A stretch of DNA of 64,000 bases from Peptoniphilus_A harei_B (GTDB lineage Bacteria; Bacillota; Clostridia; Tissierellales; Peptoniphilaceae): the NCBI GenBank assembly GCA_032560695.1, contig JAWGHR010000002.1, forward strand, positions 1 through 64,000. The letters are read 5' to 3'. Below, one piece after another: positions 1 through 7,907 of the stretch. A program made the position numbers and the translations under genes. The stretch's first letter is position 1. Each line of letters opens with the position of its first letter. Under the pieces are notes generated by a model, which saw only the letters and a program-made list of their open reading frames with translations, was not told the DNA's origin and made no database searches.

Positions 1-1356
1 ATAAGTTGCGTCTTTTGAAAAGTCAATTTCAGATAATTCATCTTCCCCTATTTCTATATCTAAATGATGTTCTGTATTTAGTTTGGACAACAGAGCTACC
101 GTCTCCACATGAGCGGTATTTGGGAATAAATTTACTAAAGATATTTTTTCTACCCTATATACTTCTTTTAAAGACTTTAGGTCTCTTGCTTGGGTTGCTG
201 GGTTACAGGATATATAGACTAGTCTTTCTACTGGATTTTCTTTTAAAAAGTTTACTAGTTTTTCATCTAGTCCCTTTCTCGGTGGGTCTACTATAATTTT
301 ATTTGGTGCAATTTTTTCTTCTTCCCAAAGTTTTTCTATACTTTCTTCTGCTGGGCCATGAACAAATCTTGCAGGGATATTATTTTTCTCTGCATTTTCT
401 CTTGCATCATCTACGGCACTTTCAACTATTTCTATTCCTATGACTTCAGGTCCAGACTTTGCCACTGAAAGTGATATGGATCCAACACCACAGTAGAGGT
501 CGTAAATCTTATCGTCTTTTTTAGGATCAAGATAGTCTATTGCCTTCTTGTATAATTTTTCTGTTGCTAATCTATTGATTTGGAAGAAAGATTCTGGAGA
601 AATTTTATAATTTATCCCAAGGAGTTCTTCTTCTATTGTATCTTCACCATAAATTTTTTCGAATTCTCTTGAGTAGTGCCTTCCATCTTCTTTATTGTAA
701 TTTAAATAAATTGACTTAACTCCTGCATCTATGAGGTCAGACAAGACATCTTTTATCTCAAGCCTTCCCCTCTTGCTCACAATTATTAGTAGAATATCTC
801 CCTTGTAATTTGTCCTAATTCCTATTCTCTTAAAGTCCTTTAATTTTTTATAATTCCACATTATCTTAAGAACCTGGTTGGCAGAATCTTTTTGCATAAT
901 ACAGTTTTTTATAGGAACAATATCCTTAGAATTTTTAGCAAAAAGTCCAATCTTACCATCCTTAACCTGAAACTGCATATTGTTCCTATAATGAGTTTTA
1001 TCTGGAGAATCAATAACTTCTTCCACTTCTACGTCAAGGCCAGCAAGTTTATTTAAATTCTTATTTACGTCTTCTTCCTTCCAAGCTAATTCCTTATCAT
1101 CAGAATAATTTAAGAAGTCACAGCCACCACAATCTTTAAAATAAGGACAGGGGGATTCCACCCTGTCCTTAGATTTTTCTAATATTCTTAAAATTTCTCC
1201 CTTGGAGAAGTTTTTCTTTTTCTTTGTAATTATATACTCTACTTCATCACCAATTACTCCCCCATTTAAAAATACTGGGCTTCCACTTAGCTTGGTCATA
1301 CCAAGACCCTTGAAGTCAAAGTCTATAATTTCTCCTTTAAATTTATTTTCTGCCAT
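1..1356 (-). CDS. rlmD: 23S rRNA (uracil-5-)-methyltransferase, RlmD/RlmCD type (cut at window edge)
   Basis: Makes 5-methyluridine in 23S rRNA using SAM. Reading the minus strand from the ATG at 1356 gives 452 residues with no stop before the window ends. Visible in order: an N-terminal TRAM-like beta domain, an Fe-S cysteine cluster CPYFKDCGGC near residues 68-77, SAM motif DLYCGVGS, VDPPRKG and the catalytic-cysteine motif SCNPAT. The fold normally ends shortly after the HVETVALLS motif. Here the reading continues with an acidic segment ending DELSEIDFSKDATY, which resembles the C-terminal extension I recall from clostridial homologues. The start overlaps the end of the upstream cvfB by 14 bases, so the two are co-transcribed. 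The family call is firm; which uridine or uridines it modifies cannot be told from sequence. Confidence 0.93.
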   Translation of the reverse strand, partial: MAENKFKGEIIDFDFKGLGMTKLSGSPVFLNGGVIGDEVEYIITKKKKNFSKGEILRILEKSKDRVESPCPYFKDCGGCDFLNYSDDKELAWKEEDVNKNLNKLAGLDVEVEEVIDSPDKTHYRNNMQFQVKDGKIGLFAKNSKDIVPIKNCIMQKDSANQVLKIMWNYKKLKDFKRIGIRTNYKGDILLIIVSKRGRLEIKDVLSDLIDAGVKSIYLNYNKEDGRHYSREFEKIYGEDTIEEELLGINYKISPESFFQINRLATEKLYKKAIDYLDPKKDDKIYDLYCGVGSISLSVAKSGPEVIGIEIVESAVDDARENAEKNNIPARFVHGPAEESIEKLWEEEKIAPNKIIVDPPRKGLDEKLVNFLKENPVERLVYISCNPATQARDLKSLKEVYRVEKISLVNLFPNTAHVETVALLSKLNTEHHLDIEIGEDELSEIDFSKDATY

Positions 1357-2170
1357 GTCTCAACTCTATCTTTGTATCGTAAATATTTATCTTCCTATTT
1401 TTGTAGAGATTGCCTACCGCTCTTTTATAGGCTTTTTTACTTAGGCCTGTTATATCCTTAATAAGTTCTGGATCTGACTTATCTCCAAGTTCTAGAACTC
1501 CACCATTATCTTCAAGTAATTCTAGGATTAAGTCTGCATCAGCATCAATTTGCTTGTAGGCCTTTTCTCTTAGTGTCAAAGTTATAAAGCCTGTTTGAAG
1601 GATTCTTTGAACTCTTGCCTCTACTTCTTCTCCTACTTTATAAATTCCCTTGATTTCTTCAATTGGAATCATTCCATCATATTTATCATCAATAGCAACA
1701 AAAGCTCCCGGTCTTCCTATGCTGTAAATTGTTCCCTTGACAATATCATTGACCTTAAAATTTCCTTCTGTGCTTAGCTTGTCCTTTATATTCATTGTTA
1801 GAGCAAGTCTATCGCTCTTGTCGTGGTAAAGATAAAGAAGGTATTCATCGCCTACTGTTAATCTTCCAAAGGATTCCTTAAAAGGCAAGAATATGTCTTT
1901 TCCAATTCCGTTGTCTACGAAGTAACCAACCTTTGCCTTATCTACAACTTTTAATTTTTTTAATTCTCCTACTTGAGCATAGGGTCTTTTCAAAGTTGCT
2001 TCAAAGTCTTCGTGAATATTGTAGACAAAAGCTTCAACTTCTTCGCCTGCTTTTAAATCTTCCCCTTCTCCTCTTGCAAGAGTAACTCTTTCTCCATCTT
2101 GATCCTTAAGACTTACTCTTCCATCTTTTTTAGATGCAACTGTTAATTTTTGTATTTTTCCTAATTCCAT
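1343..2170 (-). CDS. cvfB: CvfB-like S1-domain RNA-binding protein
   Basis: 275 residues, the usual size for the CvfB/YitL family of cytosolic RNA-binding proteins, which affect virulence-gene expression in staphylococci. It shows repeated S1/OB-type beta segments: an N-terminal one, then GYFVDNGIGKDIFLP near 102-116, then KGTIYSIGRPGAFVAIDDKYDGMIPIEE near 145-173. A winged-helix-like C-terminus follows, containing LELLEDNGGVLELGDKSDPE and GLSKKAYKRAVGNLYK. The start has a strong GAGGAG site seven bases upstream. It overlaps the preceding unknown gene by 10 bases and the following rlmD by 14, so all three form one operon. The family call is confident; the physiological targets are not known. 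Confidence 0.85.
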   Translation of the reverse strand: MELGKIQKLTVASKKDGRVSLKDQDGERVTLARGEGEDLKAGEEVEAFVYNIHEDFEATLKRPYAQVGELKKLKVVDKAKVGYFVDNGIGKDIFLPFKESFGRLTVGDEYLLYLYHDKSDRLALTMNIKDKLSTEGNFKVNDIVKGTIYSIGRPGAFVAIDDKYDGMIPIEEIKGIYKVGEEVEARVQRILQTGFITLTLREKAYKQIDADADLILELLEDNGGVLELGDKSDPELIKDITGLSKKAYKRAVGNLYKNRKINIYDTKIELRHGRK

Positions 2171-2742
2171 GCCTTCTCCTCTATTATCTCTCTACCAATC
2201 TCCGTCATTCCTTCATATAAATCGTCTATTATGCCATAATCTATATCCTTTAAAACATCGATGCCATAATAAATAAAGGCTGGATGCTTTAATAGATTTA
2301 AAAATATTTCATAAGCCCTTCTAACTTCTCTGAGATTATAGTACTTAGTCATGAGCATACCAAATTTCACACACTCTTCATTTCTCGAATCTCTCATGAG
2401 TAAAATTGAAAGACCAATTAATTTACTTTCGTCAAATTCTATTTTTTGAAGTAAAAAAGTTAAAAAATTTCTCTCTGCCTCAAGAGCCTTTTTATCCTTA
2501 AAAAATTCTTCAAACTCTTCAATTGCCTTATTATCTCTTAAATAATAATCATCTAGAGCCTTGTTCAACTCTCTTGTATTTATGTGATTTATTTTCTCCT
2601 CTCCCTTTAAGATACTGAGTTCATAAGAACCATCAGATAGGTCCAAATCTTTTATCTCAGAGAGTCTTTCTAAATCAAAATTATTTTCTAAAAGAATTTT
2701 ATAAATTGACTTTTTCTTTTTAAATATATCAAATAGTCCCAT
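2161..2742 (-). CDS. Uncharacterised 193-residue protein, first gene of the cvfB operon
   Basis: I do not recognise this protein. It is highly charged and looks almost entirely helical. After a short amphipathic start (GLFDIFKKKKS) there are acidic helices and an aromatic/Leu-rich middle (ERNFLTFLLQKI, LIGLSILLMRD). There is no signal peptide, no membrane segment, no cysteine pattern and no nucleotide-binding motif. The helical pairs around residues 95-165 could be a repeat-type (HEAT/TPR-like) fold, but no clear repeat signature is visible. Its stop overlaps the cvfB start, so it is expressed with an RNA-binding protein and an rRNA methyltransferase. A ribosome- or RNA-linked role is only guilt by association. 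The ribosome site (AGG) is weak. Confidence 0.7.
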   Translation of the reverse strand: MGLFDIFKKKKSIYKILLENNFDLERLSEIKDLDLSDGSYELSILKGEEKINHINTRELNKALDDYYLRDNKAIEEFEEFFKDKKALEAERNFLTFLLQKIEFDESKLIGLSILLMRDSRNEECVKFGMLMTKYYNLREVRRAYEIFLNLLKHPAFIYYGIDVLKDIDYGIIDDLYEGMTEIGREIIEEKAWN

Positions 2743-2842
2743 GAACCTATTTTATCACAAATGCTTACATAATATTTATTAAATGAAAAATACTTGTCTA
2801 TAAGCTCACTCCTTATTATCTTATAAATTGATTTTAAATTTC

Positions 2843-2869
2843 AAAAAAATAAGAGCCTGAGCTCTTATT
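2843..2869 (-). terminator. Intrinsic terminator after the VanW/G5 gene
   Basis: On the minus strand a perfect 9-bp stem AATAAGAGC / GCTCTTATT with loop TCAG is followed by a run of T. It sits 14 bases past the VanW gene stop and ends the DUF503-nth-VanW unit. The remaining ~100 bases before the next gene (2743-2842) are AT-rich and must carry that operon's promoter. A TAGACA box at 2795-2800 with TAAATA at 2773-2778 (16-bp spacing) is a weak candidate. Confidence 0.88.
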
Positions 2870-2882
2870 AAAAATTTTATTT

Positions 2883-4340
2883 TTAAGATTTCTTCTTGTC
2901 TTTAGACTTTTTTGAGTCCTTAGTATCTTTTGACTTCTTGCTACTCTTGTTGTTATTATCTTCGTCGTCATTATCATTAGAAGATACTCCTGTACCAACT
3001 ACTAGGACCTTGCTTTTTGGAACATAGTAAGATTTTGAAATTTCTTTCTTCTCCACTACTTCTCCGTTTTTTACAATTTCCTTATAAGTCTTGTAAGAGT
3101 AACCATTTTTTCCACTTTCCTTTACCACAGTTTCGCCTTCTGGTATAGAGTCAGAATATGTTGTTTTAACATCAGGGCTTACAACTCCAAGTCTTTCTGG
3201 AATAATATTTATTTTATAATCTCTGTCTGTTGAATTTCCCAAAACTTTAAAATCAAGTTTTTTACCATCAGCTTCAGCCAAGATAATAATTGGATTATTT
3301 GTATTATTTTTGAATTTTAAATCCTTATAACCCCTTGCTACTGCAGCATCAGTGCCAAGATCAACATAGTTAATTGGTCTAGAGTGATTGTGTCTTTCGA
3401 CAATTTCTAAATCAGATAGAATAAGTGAATTATATAAGGTTGTTGAAACTTGACAAATTCCTCCACCAATTCCATTTTCATATTCTCCACCAACAATAAC
3501 TGTTGCATTTTTAAAACCAGTGGCCTCACTTATTTCTCCAACAATATCGTTAAAAGAAATTTCATCTCCTGGATTTAATTTCATGTTGTTGAATTTTTCT
3601 GAAGCAATTTTTATATTCTCTTTCCTATTTTTAATAGATGATGAATAGTCTGTGCTAAAATCACCTAAAACTTTATCGATGCCTTGATAGTAGTCTGAGT
3701 GAATTTTGGGCTCTGTATCATAAACAGGGAGTTCAATCTTTTCTTCATGAAGCATATCTGTATTTAGAAGTCCTTTTGCTTCATTTAAGTCAAGATACCT
3801 GCCCTTTTCTGATTTTGCTATAGTAATGCTCCCATCTTCATTAAAAATTGGATGAGCGTCAAGAGGTTTTTTGTGAATTTCTCTAGCAAGATTTGTCAAT
3901 ACAGCTTCCTTTTTAACTTCGTCAAAGTTAGAGTCAGCCATAATATTATTCTTAAAAATTAAACTAGATAGAATATCCAAATAATTATTAACAAGTCCCT
4001 TGCTTCTTCCTAAATCATAAGCCTTATTGACAGAATCCTCAATATTTAGACTATATCCAAAATCCCTTAATGGAATTGGTAAGTCTTTGTCCCCATAATA
4101 AAATTCTATATTTTTATTGTTTATCTTCTCATCAGTGGCAATTTTTACTTTCTTAATAGCTTCATCCTTGGATAAGTTGGAAACATCAACATCTTCAACT
4201 CTTACTCCCCTATGAATTCCTGTGTTTAAGGACTCACTTGTAAAGTACATTATCGAAATAAAAAATAGCATTAAAATAACTGCCAGTCCAATAAGAACTT
4301 TTTTGTTAATATTAAAAAATTTATTCCTTAAAGTTTTCAT
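2883..4340 (-). CDS. VanW-family cell-surface protein with peptidoglycan-binding and G5 domains
   Basis: 485 residues, membrane-anchored and probably facing the cell wall. One hydrophobic segment lies at about residues 13-30 behind a Lys-rich start. Then come a PG_binding_4-like region (about 60-200) and the VanW domain (about 225-360, with NPGDEISFN, GGGICQVSTTLYN and RHNHSRPINYV). A G5-like beta segment follows (about 385-445, GETVVKESGKNGYSYKTY). The last 35 residues are a Lys/Ser/Asp low-complexity tail, as often seen in wall-embedded proteins. VanW-domain proteins are widespread in Firmicutes and, despite the name, do not by themselves imply vancomycin resistance; their chemistry is unsettled. 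It follows nth by 8 bases and is the last gene before a terminator. Confidence 0.85.
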   Translation of the reverse strand: MKTLRNKFFNINKKVLIGLAVILMLFFISIMYFTSESLNTGIHRGVRVEDVDVSNLSKDEAIKKVKIATDEKINNKNIEFYYGDKDLPIPLRDFGYSLNIEDSVNKAYDLGRSKGLVNNYLDILSSLIFKNNIMADSNFDEVKKEAVLTNLAREIHKKPLDAHPIFNEDGSITIAKSEKGRYLDLNEAKGLLNTDMLHEEKIELPVYDTEPKIHSDYYQGIDKVLGDFSTDYSSSIKNRKENIKIASEKFNNMKLNPGDEISFNDIVGEISEATGFKNATVIVGGEYENGIGGGICQVSTTLYNSLILSDLEIVERHNHSRPINYVDLGTDAAVARGYKDLKFKNNTNNPIIILAEADGKKLDFKVLGNSTDRDYKINIIPERLGVVSPDVKTTYSDSIPEGETVVKESGKNGYSYKTYKEIVKNGEVVEKKEISKSYYVPKSKVLVVGTGVSSNDNDDEDNNNKSSKKSKDTKDSKKSKDKKKS

Positions 4341-4348
4341 TTAAGTTA

Positions 4349-4987
4349 TTACCCCTCATAATAGCTACAATACTTTTTAATAGTACACTCTTGGCACTTT
4401 GGACTTCTTGCAGTACAGCATCTTCTTCCATGAAATATAAATAAATGATGGGCCTTGGTCCATCTATCTCTATCTATTTTGTTTTCTAAGGCTTTTTCTG
4501 TCTTTTCTACATTATTTTCATCTACAAATCCTATTCTATTAGAGACCCTAAATACATGGGTGTCAATTGCTATAGCAGGCACACCAAAACATGTTGAGGC
4601 AACTACATTAGCTGTCTTCTTGCCAACTCCTGGTAGCTTCATTAAATCCTTAATAGTCTTAGGAACTTCTCCATTAAATTCTTCCAATATTACATTTGAA
4701 GATGCTTTAATATTCTTGGCCTTGTTTCTATAAAGGCCGCATTCTTTTATAAGACCTTCTAAAGTATTTATATCCATATTGGCAAAGTCTTCTGGTTTAT
4801 TATAATTTTTAAACATTTCTCCAGTAACCTTGTTGACTCTCACATCAGTACATTGAGCTGATAGGATAGTTGCCACTAAAAGCTCAAAGGGACTAGTGTG
4901 GTCAAGCTCGCATTTGGCATCTGGATAAGTCTCTTCTAAGATATCAAGACACTTGTCTGCTTCTTCGTGACTTAAAATTCCCTTCAT
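4349..4987 (-). CDS. nth: Endonuclease III (DNA glycosylase/AP lyase)
   Basis: Removes oxidised pyrimidines from DNA and cleaves the abasic site in base-excision repair. At 212 residues it has the normal family length. It shows the helix-hairpin-helix LPGVGKKTANVV with catalytic Lys at 124, and the catalytic Asp in IDTHVFRVSNR at 142. The C-terminal 4Fe-4S ligands have the canonical C-x6-C-x2-C-x5-C spacing (Cys 191, 198, 201, 207). It lies 18 bases after the DUF503 gene and 8 before the VanW gene, so it is probably read from the DUF503 promoter. Confidence 0.97.
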   Translation of the reverse strand: MKGILSHEEADKCLDILEETYPDAKCELDHTSPFELLVATILSAQCTDVRVNKVTGEMFKNYNKPEDFANMDINTLEGLIKECGLYRNKAKNIKASSNVILEEFNGEVPKTIKDLMKLPGVGKKTANVVASTCFGVPAIAIDTHVFRVSNRIGFVDENNVEKTEKALENKIDRDRWTKAHHLFIFHGRRCCTARSPKCQECTIKKYCSYYEG

Positions 4988-5005
4988 CTTTATTTCCCCT
5001 TACTT

Positions 5006-5287
5006 TTATAATATCTCTCTTTTAATATTTATTATTTCAATTTCACTATAGGAGTCAAAAAAGTTTATAACCTTTTCAATAGTTTCTTCAACAATTTTTT
5101 TACTATTAGATATAGTCGAGAAGGCAATAATAGATTTTTGCCACTTATCATTTTCCCCAACTTCTGCAATTGAAATGTTAAATCTATTTTTTGATTTTTC
5201 AACAATACTTTTAACTACAGACCTCTTAGACTTTAGAGAGTTAGCGTTAAAAATATAAATTTCGCATGTACATATTCCTATTATCAT
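5006..5287 (-). CDS. DUF503 family protein (YlxP-like)
   Basis: 93 residues, typical DUF503 size. It matches the family pattern: a starting beta strand (MIIGICTCEIYIF), then the conserved NSLKSKRSVVKSIVEKSKNRF helix and an IAEVGENDKWQ motif. The fold is a small ferredoxin-like alpha/beta sandwich. In other Firmicutes relatives often sit near rbfA/infB and are suspected ribosome-associated factors, but the function is unproven; here it heads an operon with nth. No ribosome site precedes the ATG, and a TATAAT box ends only 7 bases upstream, so the transcript may be leaderless. Confidence 0.82.
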   Translation of the reverse strand: MIIGICTCEIYIFNANSLKSKRSVVKSIVEKSKNRFNISIAEVGENDKWQKSIIAFSTISNSKKIVEETIEKVINFFDSYSEIEIINIKREIL

Positions 5288-5294
5288 AATAGTT

Positions 5295-5303
5295 ATTATA
5301 ACA
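5295..5303 (-). promoter_or_regulatory. Extended -10 promoter for the DUF503 gene (probable leaderless start)
   Basis: On the minus strand TGTTATAAT forms a perfect extended -10 (TATAAT at 5295-5300). Only 7 bases separate it from the ATG at 5287, which puts the expected transcription start at or next to the A of the start codon. The -35 region is poor (TAAAAA). Confidence 0.55.
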
Positions 5304-5364
5304 TGAATAATATTTACTTTTTATCCAAAAATCTTTTATTCCTTAGAATTCTCAAATTTATAAA

Positions 5365-5410
5365 AATTTCCATCTATTCCGTGGAAATTAAATACATTAT
5401 ATGTTATATT
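5365..5410 (+). promoter_or_regulatory. Peptide-transporter operon promoter overlapped by an inverted repeat
   Basis: The extended -10 TGTTATATT (TATATT at 5405-5410) lies 17 bases after a -35-like TGGAAA at 5382-5387. A perfect 8-bp inverted repeat, AATTTCCA (5365-5372) and TGGAAATT (5382-5389), has its right arm exactly over the -35 box, as expected for a repressor site. A short GC hairpin, GCGG/CCGC at 5417-5428, follows in the leader before the AGGAGG ribosome site. The identity of the regulator is unknown. Confidence 0.6.
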
Positions 5411-5453
5411 TTAATCGCGGAAACCCGCAAATATAATATTTTTAGGAGGAATC

Positions 5454-6968
5454 ATGAAAAGGATTACTTTAGTCTTGACACTTTTTCTAGGAGTACTACT
5501 TCTAGCATCTTGTTCTAATGGTAACAAGGCAGGAGATAGTGATAAAAAGGGTGAAGAAAACACACTAAGAGTAGCGATGTCTACAGACATTGATTCGCTT
5601 GATCCATTTAAAATGACAGCAGGTGACACTGAAACAATTATGGACCAAGTATTTGACGGATTATTTGACGTAGACACAGAAGGAAATTTGATTCCTGATT
5701 TAGCAGAGAGTTATTCTGTCTCAGAAGACGGAAAAACCTATGACTTTAAGTTAAAGAAGGATGTATATTTCCACGACGGTAAGAAGTTTAGTGCAGAAGA
5801 TGTATTATACACATATGACGTTATGGCAGGTTTGACATCAAAGGAACCCTTATCTTCTAAGTTTTCCATTATCGAAAAGATTGACTTAGTAGACGACTAT
5901 CAACTTAGGGTTCATTTAAAAGAAAGGCAAAATGGTTTTATCTATTTAACTTTAAGACCAATTGTGGAAAAAGATTATAAAGACAATGGAACAAAACCAA
6001 TTGGAACTGGTCCTTATATGTTTGAGTCCTACACTCCTGGTGAAGGTCTAAAACTTAAAAAGTTTGAAGACTACCACAACAAAGACCACATAGCCCACTT
6101 TGAAAATGTTGAAGTTATAAAAATAGCCGACAGACAAACTATGATTATGGCTCTACAAAATAATGACTTAGACCTAGCGGACCGTATTAGTTCAGAAGAA
6201 GCTAGTCAACTTGAAGATGCTTGCAATATTAATAGTTTTCCACAAAACCTTGTACAAGTTATGGGGCTAAACAATGACTTCAAAGCTTTTCAAGATAAAA
6301 ATGTAAGACTTGCACTTAACTATGCCATTGATAGGGATGAAATTATTAAAACAGTTGCTGAAGGTAAGGCTACGAAACTATTTTCATCTTTCTCTCCAGC
6401 CTTAAAGGAATACTTTGAAGACCTTGGAGAGTATTATCCCTATGATCCTGAAAAGGCAAAGGAACTTTTAAAAGAAGCTGGTTACGAAAATGGTCTTACT
6501 TTTAAATTGACTGTTCCAAGTGATTACAAGTACCACATGAACACAGCTGAACTTATCCAAGCTCAACTTCATAAGGTTGGAGTTGAAACTACTATAGACC
6601 CAATTGAATTTTCAACATGGCTAACTAAGGTCTACAAGGATAAGGACTATGAAGCAACAGTTGTTGGATTTATAGGTTATCTTGATCCAATTCAAATTCT
6701 TGGCAGATATACTTCAGAAAACCCAAAGAACTATATAAACTTTAAGTCAGATGAATTTGATGCTGCTATATCAAAAGCAGAAAAAGCTACTAATAAAGAA
6801 GAAGAAATACAAAGCATCAAGGATGCTCAAAAAATTCTTGCAGAAGAATCTGCTTCTGTATTTATAGCTGACCCTGATAACAATCAAGCACTTAGAAGGG
6901 GACTTACGGGTTTAAACCAATACCCTATTCAAAAACTTAATCTTGAGGATGTAAAATTAGAAAAATGA
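5454..6968 (+). CDS. Oligo/dipeptide ABC transporter substrate-binding lipoprotein
   Basis: 504-residue family 5 (peptide/nickel) extracellular solute-binding protein that captures the substrate outside the membrane. A lipoprotein signal peptide with lipobox LASC places the lipid-anchored Cys near residue 20. The family hallmark region follows (LRVAMSTDIDSLDPFK... FDGLFDVD... LAESYSVSEDGKTYDFKLKKDVYFHDG), and then NVRLALNYAIDRDEI. It is the first gene of a plus-strand operon with a strong AGGAGG site, and its stop overlaps the first permease by 4 bases. Peptides are the likeliest substrate; nickel or other oligomers cannot be excluded by sequence. Confidence 0.93.
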   Translation: MKRITLVLTLFLGVLLLASCSNGNKAGDSDKKGEENTLRVAMSTDIDSLDPFKMTAGDTETIMDQVFDGLFDVDTEGNLIPDLAESYSVSEDGKTYDFKLKKDVYFHDGKKFSAEDVLYTYDVMAGLTSKEPLSSKFSIIEKIDLVDDYQLRVHLKERQNGFIYLTLRPIVEKDYKDNGTKPIGTGPYMFESYTPGEGLKLKKFEDYHNKDHIAHFENVEVIKIADRQTMIMALQNNDLDLADRISSEEASQLEDACNINSFPQNLVQVMGLNNDFKAFQDKNVRLALNYAIDRDEIIKTVAEGKATKLFSSFSPALKEYFEDLGEYYPYDPEKAKELLKEAGYENGLTFKLTVPSDYKYHMNTAELIQAQLHKVGVETTIDPIEFSTWLTKVYKDKDYEATVVGFIGYLDPIQILGRYTSENPKNYINFKSDEFDAAISKAEKATNKEEEIQSIKDAQKILAEESASVFIADPDNNQALRRGLTGLNQYPIQKLNLEDVKLEK

Positions 6969-7906
6969 GTAAAATGATTATTAAAAAGCTTATATCCCTT
7001 TTTCTTACATTATTTTTTGTAAGCCTAATAATTTTCTTTGTCTTCCAAGTTTTACCTGGGAATCCTGCAGAGATTATTTTAGGTACAGAAGCGGATGAAG
7101 CTCAAGTTCTAGCTCTTGAAAAAGAGCTGGGACTTGATAAACCTATATTAGTAAGATACGCAAATTGGATTAAGGACATAGTAAAATTAAATATGGGCAC
7201 TTCTTTAAAATATCAAGTTCCTGTTAAGGATCTTTTTTTTAAGAAATTACCAGTAACTCTATATTTAACGTTTTTTTCCTTGTTCCTTTCACTTATAATT
7301 GCTATACCCCTATCAATTCAAATTACAGCTAAGTCAGACAAATGGTATGCATCAATAATAACAGCAATTACCCAACTTGGAATTTCTATTCCATCTTTTT
7401 GGCTTGCTTTTTTATTGATTTATCTTTTTGCTGTTAAGCTAGGTTGGTTTAAAACCCTATCCTACAATGCAATGAGTGGAAACTTTTTTCAAAAACTATA
7501 CAATTTTTTCCTTCCTTCCCTTGCCATTGCAATACCAAATATTGCAACAATAATAAGATATATGCAGTCTGCAATCTTAGATGAGATTAACAAGGACTAT
7601 GTTAGAACTGCTAGGATGAAGGGACTTCTCTTAAAAGATATCCTATATAAACACGTGCTTAGAAATGCACTTGTGCCAGTTATAACAATAATTGGAATTA
7701 GTATTACTTCAAGTATTGGAGGAAGCCTAGTTGTGGAAAATGTCTTTTCACTCCCAGGTATTGGATCACTTATTGTCCAATCTATTTCTTCTAGGGACTT
7801 TCCCCTAATCCAATCAGTTGTTTTTGCTGTTGCCTTTATGGTAATAATTATAAACTTAATTGTAGATATTCTTTACAGAATTGTGGACCCAAGGATAAGA
7901 GGTTAA
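6965..7906 (+). CDS. ABC transporter permease, DppB/OppB type
   Basis: 313-residue inner-membrane permease with about six hydrophobic segments, beginning at residues 9-30. It has the family start pattern (FFVFQVLPGNPAEIILG) and the EAA loop, read as DYVRTARMKGLLLKDILYKHVLRNALVPV, which contacts the ATPase. Its start overlaps the binding-protein stop (ATGA) and its stop is one base before the second permease. The length is standard. It pairs with the DppC-type protein to form the channel. Confidence 0.94.
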   Translation: MSKMIIKKLISLFLTLFFVSLIIFFVFQVLPGNPAEIILGTEADEAQVLALEKELGLDKPILVRYANWIKDIVKLNMGTSLKYQVPVKDLFFKKLPVTLYLTFFSLFLSLIIAIPLSIQITAKSDKWYASIITAITQLGISIPSFWLAFLLIYLFAVKLGWFKTLSYNAMSGNFFQKLYNFFLPSLAIAIPNIATIIRYMQSAILDEINKDYVRTARMKGLLLKDILYKHVLRNALVPVITIIGISITSSIGGSLVVENVFSLPGIGSLIVQSISSRDFPLIQSVVFAVAFMVIIINLIVDILYRIVDPRIRG

Positions 7907-7907
7907 T

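Noticed and set aside
2883..4340. Vancomycin-resistance gene (from the VanW domain)
   Set aside because: VanW domains are common in susceptible Firmicutes and no vanA/B-type ligase, vanH or vanX is nearby.
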